Shown here: positions 1 to 7,041 of the stretch, one piece after another | How positions within the stretch are numbered: position 1 is the stretch's first letter | Layout of the letters: the number at the start of each line of letters is the position of its first letter | DNA from: SLJM01 sp964415785 | GTDB taxonomy: Bacteria; Myxococcota_A; Bradymonadia; Bradymonadales; Bradymonadaceae | NCBI GenBank assembly: GCA_964415785.1 | Contig: CAYQBU010000076.1 | Coordinates: forward strand, 1-17,264 | DNA length: 17,264 bases | Direction of reading: 5' to 3' | Notes under the pieces: generated by a model | Told to the model about the DNA's origin: nothing | Seen by the model: only the letters and a program-made list of their open reading frames with translations | Database searches by the model: none | Made by a program: the position numbers and the translations under genes

Positions 1-271
1 AGCGTCCTTGTGCATGATATTGATATGATGGTTTGCTTTGCGACGACTGCCGCTCTCTCAACCACGCCACCTCGCTACTCATGCCAGAGCAGCGTTGGTC
101 GTCGTTAAAAGGCTTGCCGTCGTGCCATCTTCGCGAGCCGGGAATCTGTCCTCCGGGCTTATAATGCGTAAGATGGCGGTCAACCCACCTGCACAGTCTT
201 GCTTCGGTTGTGCTCGACCATCGGTCCTATAAATAGGTGATCGTCGATGCACAAAGCGGTTCTGCCAACAA

Positions 272-294
272 GGTTCCTCGTCGATCGAGGAGCC
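272..294. repeat. Inverted repeat / hairpin, 9-bp stem
   Basis: GGTTCCTCG (272-280) pairs with CGAGGAGCC (286-294) around the five-base loop TCGAT, with one G-T wobble. No T-run follows, so it does not look like an intrinsic terminator. Its role is unknown. Confidence 0.5.
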
Positions 295-329
295 CTGTCT
301 GAATTCCTATGAACTTGTCAAAGAGCCGT

Positions 330-352
330 CCAACGCCAAGTGTCGGCGTTGG
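330..352. repeat. Inverted repeat, 8-bp perfect stem, 7-base loop
   Basis: CCAACGCC (330-337) and GGCGTTGG (345-352) are perfect reverse complements around AAGTGTC. It is GC-rich, would be stable as RNA, and has no T-run after it. It could be an RNA structural element or a protein-binding dyad. Confidence 0.5.
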
Positions 353-444
353 CGGCCGGCCTCGTCAGGGGCGCCAGTCTTGGGTGCGCCTTCCCGTCGA
401 GGGGCGACAGACAATAAGCCCGCCGCCGGGGGCTGTCAAGTTGT

Positions 445-465
445 TTTCCCAATTAATGTGGGAAA
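445..465. repeat. A+T-centred inverted repeat, 7-bp perfect arms
   Basis: TTTCCCA (445-451) and TGGGAAA (459-465) are perfect reverse complements around ATTAATG. The arm-spacer-arm shape is typical of an operator for a dimeric regulator, but a hairpin is equally possible. No regulator for it can be named from the window. Confidence 0.45.
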
Positions 466-618
466 CGCGTTTTCAGCCCGTCTCGGTATCGGGTCATCAG
501 CGCCGCAGTATGTGGCGGGCCTCTCCGTCCGAGGGAGCGGCGTTATATGGGTCGGACCGGCGGGCGTCAAGGGGAAATATGGAAAAAGGGGCATTGAATT
601 CGATATTCGTCTGGCGCT

Positions 619-639
619 CCCGCTTTGAAATCCAGCGGG
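619..639. repeat. Short inverted repeat, 6-bp arms
   Basis: CCCGCT (619-624) and AGCGGG (634-639) are reverse complements with a nine-base spacer. It lies about 125 bases before the kinase start and is weak on its own. Confidence 0.3.
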
Positions 640-764
640 TGTGGTTTATTCTCTTAGGGACGGGCCCCTCGCGTTCTTGTTATATACGGGGCTTCTTGAG
701 CTGAATCAGCACGGCGTGATCGCAATAACCCTTCACCTCGCTCAACGTTGCTCCAGGACAAATA

Positions 765-2627
765 TTGGCATCTGGCAATCGACACGATGGGAGATCCCAC
801 AGAGGACAAAGCGCTCAAACGGAGCGCTTTGTCGACGCGTTGCGTCAAATCTACACTGGCCGGAGCACTGCATCTTATCTGATCTCAGCGAGCAATGAGC
901 TCTGGTTTTTGGGATCCGCCGACGAGCCCGGTCAGGGAAAGCGCCCGCCAAAAGCCGTTGAGACGTACCTGTTGGACGCCCTGAAAGAGGCGACGCCGGG
1001 GACGGAGACCATTGAGGCTGCCCCCCGAGGCTATGGCAATCAGAGTTATGAAATTCAGCTTACCCCGACCCTGGGACCGGATAATACGCCCTGGAGGATC
1101 GCCCATCTGCGTCAACGACGCCGCCCCAACCTTAGCGCCCAGTTGTCGCTGACCGAGGAGTTGTCACGGCAGACAGTGGCAGAGACGAGCATCGACGACG
1201 CCGGTCAATATCTCACGGATAGGCTTCATCATCACCTCGGCGTCTGCGCCATCGCCACCTGGGGAAAAACAACCGAAGACCGCTGGAGATGGCAATCCGG
1301 GGACCCCGACATTTTAGAGGTCCTTCAGCACCCGTCTCCCTCCTCCGTTCGGCGGCGCACTGACTCCATCGATAGCGCGACAGCCGTGCGTAATCTCACC
1401 GATGACGCCGAGCTACCGATCACTGAGATTCACCTTCGGTCGTCACAGGAACAATCCCTGGTGATTCGATTGGCCCGCACGGATGACCTGCTGGAGCTCG
1501 ATATTGAGTTCTGGGAATTTTTTGGGGCCATGGCCCGAAGCTTTATTCAGAGCGCCCATCTCTTTCAGGCCCACCGCCGCGAGCGTCGACGCCTGCGGGC
1601 GGTCATCGAATCCATGCCCATGGCCGTGGTGCTCTACGACGATCAGGGAGAGATCTACGACTGGAATACGCGGGCCCAGATGATCACGGGACGTCGAGAG
1701 TGGAGACATGTGGGCAGCTCCAATCACCCGTTTATCATCTGCGATATCGAGGGAAATCCACTGCCCAAAGCAAAGTGGCCGTTTATCCGGGCACTTCAGA
1801 CCGGGGTGGGCTTTGAAGAAGAGGTCTTTGTCCTCGACTTCGGAGACCGAACACGCACCGTGGCCATCAGCATTATCCCCATCTCTGATCGAGAAGGCGA
1901 GCCACCCTCGTCCTTTCTGGCCACGGGACGCGACGTCACCCAGCGCACGGAGGCGGAGCGCCGAAAAGATGAGTTTCTATCCGTGGCCAGCCATGAACTC
2001 CGAAGTCCGCTGACTCCATTGGCCGGCTTTATCCAGATGTCGCGCAAACAGGCCTCGGCCAATAAGAGGGTCGACCCCGACGTGCTGCGCCGCGCCGAAT
2101 CGCAGGTCAAACGACTTCAACGCCTCATCGATGGGCTCCTGGACGTCACTCGCCTTGAGACCGGCAAGTTGCCGATCCGCCGCCGCGAAACTGACCTCAC
2201 CGCCCTCGTTCAGCGCGTCATGGCCCCCTGGAACCAGGGACCCCTGAGCGATCGCATCGCCGTGGGACTCCCCGAGGACCCGGTGATGGCTGCCGTCGAT
2301 CCCGACCGCATCGACCAGGTGCTGACCAACCTCGTCTCTAATGCCCTCGAACACGGGTGCGACGATGGAATGGTCGCGGTCACCCTGCGCGACGATGGCG
2401 AGCGCGCAATCCTCGAGGTCCAAGACGAGGGTCATGGCATCCCCAGGGAAATCATCGATCGCGTCTTTGATCGCTTTTTCCATGCCCACCAGACCAACAC
2501 CTCGGGAACCGGCATCGGGCTCTATATTTCCCGGCAGATCGTCGAGGATCACGGCGGTACCATCTCCATCGACAGCGGTCGCGACCAGCCCACCACGGTG
2601 ACCGTATGCCTGCCTCGTGGCACTTGA
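765..2627 (+). CDS. Soluble PAS/GAF-type sensor histidine kinase (orphan)
   Basis: This is a sensor kinase that should autophosphorylate a His and pass phosphate to a response regulator not present in this window. The 620 residues contain an N-terminal PAS-like stretch (about 25-115), a GAF-like region (about 125-270, judged by layout only) and a PAS domain (about 277-395, VIESMPMAVVLYDDQGEIYDWN). A HisKA helix follows with SHELRSP, phospho-acceptor His410, then a HATPase_c domain with N526 in the N-box, DEGHGIP at 554-560 and GTGIGLYIS at 581-589. No transmembrane segment or HAMP domain is visible, so it is probably cytosolic and senses an internal signal. The start is a TTG with AGGA at 755-758, six bases upstream; no in-frame ATG lies near. 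A strong dyad at 805-833 sits in the first 25 codons, so a later start cannot be excluded. Kinase identity is secure; the signal is unknown. Confidence 0.93.
   Translation: MASGNRHDGRSHRGQSAQTERFVDALRQIYTGRSTASYLISASNELWFLGSADEPGQGKRPPKAVETYLLDALKEATPGTETIEAAPRGYGNQSYEIQLTPTLGPDNTPWRIAHLRQRRRPNLSAQLSLTEELSRQTVAETSIDDAGQYLTDRLHHHLGVCAIATWGKTTEDRWRWQSGDPDILEVLQHPSPSSVRRRTDSIDSATAVRNLTDDAELPITEIHLRSSQEQSLVIRLARTDDLLELDIEFWEFFGAMARSFIQSAHLFQAHRRERRRLRAVIESMPMAVVLYDDQGEIYDWNTRAQMITGRREWRHVGSSNHPFIICDIEGNPLPKAKWPFIRALQTGVGFEEEVFVLDFGDRTRTVAISIIPISDREGEPPSSFLATGRDVTQRTEAERRKDEFLSVASHELRSPLTPLAGFIQMSRKQASANKRVDPDVLRRAESQVKRLQRLIDGLLDVTRLETGKLPIRRRETDLTALVQRVMAPWNQGPLSDRIAVGLPEDPVMAAVDPDRIDQVLTNLVSNALEHGCDDGMVAVTLRDDGERAILEVQDEGHGIPREIIDRVFDRFFHAHQTNTSGTGIGLYISRQIVEDHGGTISIDSGRDQPTTVTVCLPRGT
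805..833. repeat. 11-bp perfect inverted repeat inside the kinase 5' end
   Basis: GACAAAGCGCT (805-815) and AGCGCTTTGTC (823-833) are perfect reverse complements around CAAACGG. This is one of the longest perfect stems in the window and begins 40 bases after the assigned TTG start. It may be an RNA hairpin acting on translation or elongation, or an operator. It may instead show that the true coding start lies further downstream. Confidence 0.6.
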
Positions 2628-2730
2628 GCCACAATCCACGCCCATTGGGCTCGCCTATTGGGGAGGAGATTGTCTTCAATCGACCGGCTTGGTAAAACCA
2701 CAGACGTACCGCCGGCATATCGATTCTCTT

Positions 2731-2736
2731 TATACT
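2731..2736 (+). promoter_or_regulatory. Possible -10 element before the TPR-like gene
   Basis: TATACT matches the sigma-70 -10 consensus at five of six positions and lies 20 bases before the preferred ATG at 2757. No good -35 is found 16-18 bases upstream. The dyad GCCCATTGGGC at 2640-2650 could be an operator in the same spacer. Co-transcription with the kinase remains possible. Confidence 0.25.
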
Positions 2737-2742
2737 TGGCCC

Positions 2743-2748
2743 AGGTGG
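2743..2748 (+). promoter_or_regulatory. Ribosome binding site that decides the start at 2757
   Basis: AGGTGG lies eight bases before ATG 2757, so that ATG is preferred over the in-frame TTG codons at 2658 and 2670. GGAGGAG at 2662-2668 sits too close to TTG 2670 to be a usual spacing. Confidence 0.5.
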
Positions 2749-2756
2749 CGCCCATT

Positions 2757-4865
2757 ATGAGTCAACTCAGCAAGGGTTGGAACGCCTTTCATCGCGGACA
2801 ATTTCAACAGGCCTTCGAGTACGGTGACCAGACCAACTCCTCGGGCGGCTTGATCCTCAAGGCCCTCAGCCTCCAACAGGATGGACGAGGCGATCAGGCC
2901 ATTTCCCTGGTGGAAACACAGCTTTCCCGGAGTCCCTCGGCGACACTGGAGGCACTCCTCGGCGATCTTCTTGGACGAAAGGGTCAGCGCAAACAGGCGG
3001 AACGCCGGCTTCAACGCGCCGTCAAACGCGATCCTGAGCAGGGGCTTTTTCGCTCTCTTCTCGGTGAGCAGCGCATCCGCCAGGGGCGGTGGAAACCGGG
3101 CACCAAGGATATCACGGAAGCCCTCAATCAAGACCGCGACCGCGCCTTCCCCCATATCCAGAAGGTGGTCACCGACATGGTCGACGCCGTCGTCGCCCGC
3201 CGGATTCCACGGCCCGACGCCATGAAATTCATCAACCGCGTTGACTATTCGACGGCCGACAAAACGGGCGCGATGAACAGCTTTTTTGCCACGGCCCGCC
3301 GATCACTCAATAGCCAGACCCGCATGGACCGTAGCTCGTTGGTCGAACCCTGGTCTCAGGTCAGCGCTCCCGGCGAGGTCTCACCTTCCGCCACCTCTTC
3401 GCCGGCCACCGCCTCGCCCACTCGTTCAGCGCCCTCTCAAAAACCGCCGTCGTCGGCCTCCACACCGCCCCCGCAACGCTCCACTTCCTCACCCCGCTCC
3501 TCTCAACGTCCCTCGCCATCTTCACCGCCCACTGCTCCCAGAGAGTCTTCCCGACGGTCATCGAGCCCTCAGAAGCAACGCCTTCGCCAGCGTCCCAACG
3601 CCAACCGCCCCTCCGATGACGAACCCAATATCTCGGCGAATCAAAAAAATATGACCGTCGTCATGCAGCAAGAACGCCAGAAAAATGAGTCCCTCCAGGA
3701 ACTCATCGCTCCCGTTTACCCCCCGACATGGCCCTCAGAGCTGGAAGACCCCATCGACGTGATCGATGCCATTGGCTTTTCGGACACCAATCTTCTTCGG
3801 GGTAGCAACTCCATCGAAACCGCCAACTTCCGAATCACCGGTGGGGAAATCCGCGTCCAGATCACCCTCGATCGCTGCATGAATAACCTGATCACGGCCG
3901 CCCAGAAAGTCAGCCCCACTACTTTGCCCATGACCCCGGCCTCCATCCCGCGCATCGAACTCAACCTCATCGATCGCTTTCACGAGGAGATGGACGATCT
4001 TCAGGATATCTACCTGCGCGAAAGCGAAGTCGAAAACCCTCACGCCCTGGCGGTTGGTAAATTCATAGGTGAATGCATCGTCCAATCCTACGGGGGAATC
4101 TGGGACCACGCTCTGCCCGCCCACGACACCCAGATCCAGCTCGGCGATCACCGCCTCGATCCCATCGGTCTGGCCACCAAATTTTTGGACACCCCAAGTT
4201 TTGACGCCGTCGATCTCAGTACTCTCATCGATCAAGCCCGCGAGGCCATTAGCACTTCAACGGCCTTTCCCACCTTCGCCGACCATATCGATCCGACGTC
4301 TGGCCTCGAAGGTGTAGCCCTGCAGATGAGCCTCGCCGAGTTGTGGATCGCCTATCGCTTCCAGCTTCAAGAGACTCAAACTCAGGCCGTTGCCAACTCC
4401 ATCAAGATCCGTGACACGGACTTTGAGGAGGTCATCCTCTTCTCCATTGACGCCCAGTATATCTCGACGTCCCTGCTGAAGGGCATTGATGGCAGCATCG
4501 ACGGGCAACGGCGGACCCGCATGGCGTACGTCCGCAAAGATGGACGCTTCCTGGTCCTTCCCTCCAACAAGCACTTCATTCGCGTCTTTCGAATTCTCTT
4601 TGGAGAGCTCCGCAGCGACAACGCGTCCACCGTCGCCAATTGGATTGGCGCTCTCTTTCGGCCCGGATGGCATGTCCTCACCGATAAATCGAAAACCAAA
4701 AAGTGGCAGGAAAAGACGGGCCACGCCGATCTCCAGGCACCCACCTTCGAGGTCCACCAGAGCGGCGCCTCCACCTTGACCCTTCATGGCGTCGACCCAC
4801 GCGGTCAGCATCGGATCATCGAGTTTTCCACCGACGGCCACACCGCCGAGATCTCAGCGCACTAG
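2757..4865 (+). CDS. Large protein of unknown function: TPR-like N-terminus, Ser/Pro linker, novel C-terminal region
   Basis: I do not recognise this 702-residue protein as a named family. Residues about 1-130 look like degenerate tetratricopeptide helices (WNAFHRGQFQQAFEYGDQ; LLGDLLGRKGQRKQAERRLQRAVKRDPEQ), suggesting protein-protein contacts. Residues about 202-285 are a disordered linker made largely of Ser, Pro, Thr and Arg. From about 300 to 702 there is a compact, well-ordered region. Its segment VGKFIGECIVQSYGGIWDHALPAHDTQ...DPIGLATKFLDT (4060-4195) recalls uncharacterised bacterial domains with a GxYxGE...GGxW...P pattern; that comparison is from memory. There is no signal peptide or membrane helix, so it is probably cytoplasmic. 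It follows the kinase on the same strand after 129 bases and may share its transcript. An upstream TTG start would add 33 poorly supported residues. Confidence 0.85.
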   Translation: MSQLSKGWNAFHRGQFQQAFEYGDQTNSSGGLILKALSLQQDGRGDQAISLVETQLSRSPSATLEALLGDLLGRKGQRKQAERRLQRAVKRDPEQGLFRSLLGEQRIRQGRWKPGTKDITEALNQDRDRAFPHIQKVVTDMVDAVVARRIPRPDAMKFINRVDYSTADKTGAMNSFFATARRSLNSQTRMDRSSLVEPWSQVSAPGEVSPSATSSPATASPTRSAPSQKPPSSASTPPPQRSTSSPRSSQRPSPSSPPTAPRESSRRSSSPQKQRLRQRPNANRPSDDEPNISANQKNMTVVMQQERQKNESLQELIAPVYPPTWPSELEDPIDVIDAIGFSDTNLLRGSNSIETANFRITGGEIRVQITLDRCMNNLITAAQKVSPTTLPMTPASIPRIELNLIDRFHEEMDDLQDIYLRESEVENPHALAVGKFIGECIVQSYGGIWDHALPAHDTQIQLGDHRLDPIGLATKFLDTPSFDAVDLSTLIDQAREAISTSTAFPTFADHIDPTSGLEGVALQMSLAELWIAYRFQLQETQTQAVANSIKIRDTDFEEVILFSIDAQYISTSLLKGIDGSIDGQRRTRMAYVRKDGRFLVLPSNKHFIRVFRILFGELRSDNASTVANWIGALFRPGWHVLTDKSKTKKWQEKTGHADLQAPTFEVHQSGASTLTLHGVDPRGQHRIIEFSTDGHTAEISAH

Positions 4866-4877
4866 GGATAACGCTGT

Positions 4878-4893
4878 GCCCGCCCCCCCGGGC
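4878..4893. terminator. GC hairpin between convergent genes
   Basis: GCCCG (4878-4882) pairs with CGGGC (4889-4893) around a run of C, in the 34-base gap between the convergent stop codons. No T-run follows on either strand, so it is at best a weak or factor-assisted bidirectional terminator. Confidence 0.3.
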
Positions 4894-4899
4894 TCCACC

Positions 4900-5991
4900 T
4901 CAACCATGCATCGCCTTCCACTGCTCGACCCTCGTTTTGAGCTCGTCGCGCAGCGATAAAGGGGCCTCCACGGTCACCGAGGGAATCATGCTCTGCACAA
5001 AGGATTTGAACTCCGGGCAAATACCCAATTCGAAGCGCACTCGCAGGCCGTCGTCGATCTCCTCGTTTTGCTGGGAGGGATGCAGTCGATAGCGCCGCAG
5101 GTAGTTCGCCCAGGCGCCCCGCACCACGAGCACTACCTTTCGTGGCTCATAACCGGTGGCAAAGATTCCAAAGGCATCCTTGAAGAACTGATCTTCTTCT
5201 TGGGCCTCTCCCAGCTCAAAGTGGCCATCCACCTGCGCTCGAATCTCTTCGCTGAGTTCTTGCTGTCTTGCCTCTGCTTGCTCCGAACTGAGCCCTTCCA
5301 ACGCCCCCTCATCGACCTTGCGTTGCACGGCCTGTTTCACCAGCACATCGCGATCGACGAAGGTTCCATCGGCCATCCCGGCGACGTCAAATAATTTTCG
5401 GACCCCGCCTTCCACGGCCTGCAGCCACAAGCGCCCCTGATACCAGATCAACAATCGCGGGATCACCACGTAGGTCCGCTCCTCCCCATCGGAGCGCTCA
5501 TAGAGCACCTCCAGGCCTCGCTTCAGTCGAATTGCATCCAGGCATAACTCCAGATGCTCGACCAGTCGTTCGTGGTCGGTGGGCAACCAGTTTTGACGCC
5601 GCATCAACCCCTTGGATAAACGCTCCAACCGTTCTCTGGCCTTGGGACGAACCTCTCTGCGCCACTGTTCGGCCAGCTCGCCGATCCGTTCGCCGTATGG
5701 CGTATCCCGGAAAATATCGAGGGCCACCCCGCCCAATTCCAGGGATGCCGCAATTCCAATATGCGTCGTCGGATCCCCGGCATTGGGCATTTCCCAGACC
5801 TTGATTCGGCCATCTCTAAACGTATTCAAATCGTAGAGTTCCTCGAGCAACTTCAGATCCGCGCGTGCCTGGGGGTATTGTATCCCAAACTCATCGCTGA
5901 CCTCGTTGATCGTAATTCCCTCTCCCCTTCGAAGGCGTTTAAGTATCGCGTGCGAGCGGCGCGTCGCCGCAAAGGTATTGCGAGCAGACAT
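4900..5991 (-). CDS. WYL-domain transcriptional regulator
   Basis: This is a predicted DNA-binding regulator of the HTH-WYL class, 363 residues. An N-terminal winged-helix/HTH spans residues about 10-65 (ITINEVSDEFGIQYPQARADLKLLEEL). A helical spacer follows, then the WYL fold at about 157-207 (EVLYERSDGEERTYVVIPRLLIWYQGRLWLQAVEGGVRKLFDVAGM) and a C-terminal WCX-like extension at about 285-360 (RKVVLVVRGAWANYLRRYRLHPSQ). The name-giving W-Y-L tripeptide is L-W-L at residues 188-190. WYL domains are thought to bind nucleotides or nucleic acid and often control stress, defence or DNA-damage genes; the ligand here is unknown. ATG at 5989-5991 has AAGGAG (plus-strand 5997-6002) five bases upstream. 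The gene is convergent with the unknown TPR-like gene and has no obvious target beside it except the small genes beyond 6100. Confidence 0.88.
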   Translation of the reverse strand: MSARNTFAATRRSHAILKRLRRGEGITINEVSDEFGIQYPQARADLKLLEELYDLNTFRDGRIKVWEMPNAGDPTTHIGIAASLELGGVALDIFRDTPYGERIGELAEQWRREVRPKARERLERLSKGLMRRQNWLPTDHERLVEHLELCLDAIRLKRGLEVLYERSDGEERTYVVIPRLLIWYQGRLWLQAVEGGVRKLFDVAGMADGTFVDRDVLVKQAVQRKVDEGALEGLSSEQAEARQQELSEEIRAQVDGHFELGEAQEEDQFFKDAFGIFATGYEPRKVVLVVRGAWANYLRRYRLHPSQQNEEIDDGLRVRFELGICPEFKSFVQSMIPSVTVEAPLSLRDELKTRVEQWKAMHG

Positions 5992-6018
5992 GTCTACTCC
6001 TTTTCACCAACGGACCCA

Positions 6019-6031
6019 CCTACGAAGTAGG
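6019..6031 (-). other. Small hairpin in the leader of the WYL gene
   Basis: On the minus strand CCTAC-TTC-GTAGG (plus 6019-6031) forms a five-bp stem with a three-base loop, 28 bases before the regulator's start codon. It could be a leader structure or a short operator; evidence is slight. Confidence 0.25.
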
Positions 6032-6103
6032 CCGACCCTTAATCTTGTTTATTCACTGCTCCTCCCCAGGGACATTCATCGAAACCTTGGGTATTCTAAT
6101 CGA

Positions 6104-6319
6104 ATGTCAACGATCCAAAATATCACGAGCGTTGGCCGCCGAACATCCTTACTCAACGGCTCTTCACCTGCCACCAGTACATCAAAAAAGCCCGAGATAC
6201 CTAAGGAACCCCGGGCCAATCGCACTTGTAGCATAGCTGGCCACCGAATCTTTCGCGACGGCTCTACGTCCATGATTTGTGGATTATGTAAGTCATATCG
6301 CCGCCGCCGTCCACCGTGA
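6104..6319 (+). CDS. Possible small zinc-ribbon protein (71 aa)
   Basis: This is a tentative gene in the spacer between the WYL regulator and the membrane-protein gene. The 71-residue frame starts at ATG 6104 and ends in CSIAGHRIFRDGSTSMICGLCKSY followed by an Arg-rich tail. The C-x4-H...C-x2-C arrangement matches the layout of short bacterial zinc-ribbon proteins of the C..xGHxW....g...C.rCg type, and the basic tail could contact nucleic acid. Against it, there is no clear ribosome binding site, the N-terminal half is low in features, and the composition is less codon-biased than its neighbours. It may be chance. It would be divergent from the WYL gene and so a candidate target. Confidence 0.3.
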   Translation: MSTIQNITSVGRRTSLLNGSSPATSTSKKPEIPKEPRANRTCSIAGHRIFRDGSTSMICGLCKSYRRRRPP

Positions 6320-6380
6320 TTTCTAACCCCGCCTCTCCGTGCTTTCCATGGAGTAGCTCTTCGACGGACTGGTATATCGG

Positions 6381-6409
6381 TTGACACCCTTTGCGATCGT
6401 CCGTTAAAC
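6381..6409 (+). promoter_or_regulatory. Sigma-70-like promoter for the acidic-tail membrane protein
   Basis: A perfect TTGACA -35 (6381-6386) is followed after 17 bases by TTAAAC (6404-6409), a partial -10. Transcription would begin near 6416, giving a leader of about 55 bases before ATG 6470. An AT-flanked small dyad CCGTT-N5-AACGG (6401-6415) overlaps the -10 and could be an operator. Confidence 0.45.
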
Positions 6410-6469
6410 CAACGGGGTCAATCATCACGTTGGCGTTTCAATTTCGACGCCGACCCCCCCGGAGGTTCC

Positions 6470-7015
6470 ATGGTACTGGTGGCCTTAACACTGCTCGTTT
6501 TGGTGGGAATAGCCGCCTATTTTGTCGGCGCGATCAAACTGGCCAAATACGGCTTTCGGCTCAGCACCGCGATTGGGCTGGCAGTGATCTTATTTCCGCC
6601 CTACACCTTTTATTTCGCCTTCAAGAAACTTGAGGTCGACGGCAAGGGGCTACCCACCGCGCTGTGCGCGTTCGGTATCCTGTTGAGCGCCCTCATGATT
6701 TCGGCCTTCTATCAACCCCTGTCTGCGATGGTGACCGGCGATATCGACGGCGCCCTTGAAATGATGACCGAAGAGATCGCGCCTCAGTCGATGACCGTAC
6801 AAGAGGTCGCTGAAGCCGTCGAAGAAGGCGATGACGATGCACTGGAAGTCGCCGACGCCGAGGCTCAGGAGTTGGCCGATGAGATGCAAGATCAGCAGGA
6901 GGAACAAGCTGCTGAAGATGACGCCGATGACGATGACGATGATGACGATGATGACGATGAAGACGACGATGAGGATGATGACGATGAAGACGACGATGAG
7001 GATGGTGACGACTGA
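6470..7015 (+). CDS. Small membrane protein with poly-Asp/Glu C-terminal tail
   Basis: The function is not recognised. The 181 residues have three hydrophobic helices (about 2-22, 31-51 and 62-82) joined by short basic or polar loops. A soluble acidic region (about 90-148, rich in Glu, Ala and Gln) follows, then a tail from about 149 to 181 that is almost entirely Asp and Glu. Start ATG 6470 is preceded by GGAGG at 6461-6465. The tail DNA is a run of GAT/GAC/GAA/GAG codons and includes a perfect tandem repeat (6947-6973 and 6974-7000), so tail length may vary between strains. Such tails can bind Ca2+, Mg2+ or basic proteins, but no specific role is shown. The gene has its own promoter (6381-6409) and terminator (7042-7072), so it is probably monocistronic. 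Confidence 0.85.
   Translation: MVLVALTLLVLVGIAAYFVGAIKLAKYGFRLSTAIGLAVILFPPYTFYFAFKKLEVDGKGLPTALCAFGILLSALMISAFYQPLSAMVTGDIDGALEMMTEEIAPQSMTVQEVAEAVEEGDDDALEVADAEAQELADEMQDQQEEQAAEDDADDDDDDDDDDDEDDDEDDDDEDDDEDGDD
6947..7000 (+). repeat. Perfect 27-bp tandem repeat in the acidic tail
   Basis: Two identical 27-base units (6947-6973 and 6974-7000) each encode DDDDEDDDE. Being in frame, gain or loss of a unit changes tail length by nine residues without a frameshift. Confidence 0.9.
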
Positions 7016-7041
7016 TCAGTCGACTCCCACCTGAGCGTTTC

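Larger units (their letters stand above)
1..764. other. Long non-coding 5' region with several inverted repeats
   Basis: I find no recognisable gene here. The open frames present (for example 309-704 and 380-628 on plus, 654-848 on minus) give Arg/Trp/Ser-rich or featureless translations with no family resemblance. The base composition is visibly richer in A+T than the rest of the window. A perfect TATAAT occurs at 160-165 but lacks a -35 at the right distance; TATATA at 681-686 likewise has no partner. Several perfect dyads stand out (272-294, 330-352, 445-465, 619-639), so the stretch may hold a structured RNA, regulatory sites for the downstream kinase gene, or decayed DNA. The region is cut by the window start, so an upstream gene's control region may be included. 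Confidence 0.6.

Noticed and set aside
160..165. Perfect TATAAT as a promoter
   Set aside because: No -35-like hexamer at 16-18 bases upstream and no gene follows within a normal leader distance.
611..626. Sigma-54-like TGGC...TTTG before the kinase
   Set aside because: The GC element and spacing do not match TGGCAC-N5-TTGC closely enough.
309..704. 131-codon open frame (and the overlapping frame 380-628) in the 5' region
   Set aside because: Translations are Arg/Trp/Ser-rich without motif, have no ribosome binding site, and overlap each other and the dyads; most likely chance frames.
1977..2645. 222-codon minus-strand frame
   Set aside because: Exact antisense of the kinase catalytic domains; GC-rich codon bias produces such mirror frames.
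6920..7010. Asp-codon repeat as a CRISPR or microsatellite artefact
   Set aside because: It stays in frame with a clear start, ribosome binding site, membrane helices and a terminator, so it is part of a real gene.
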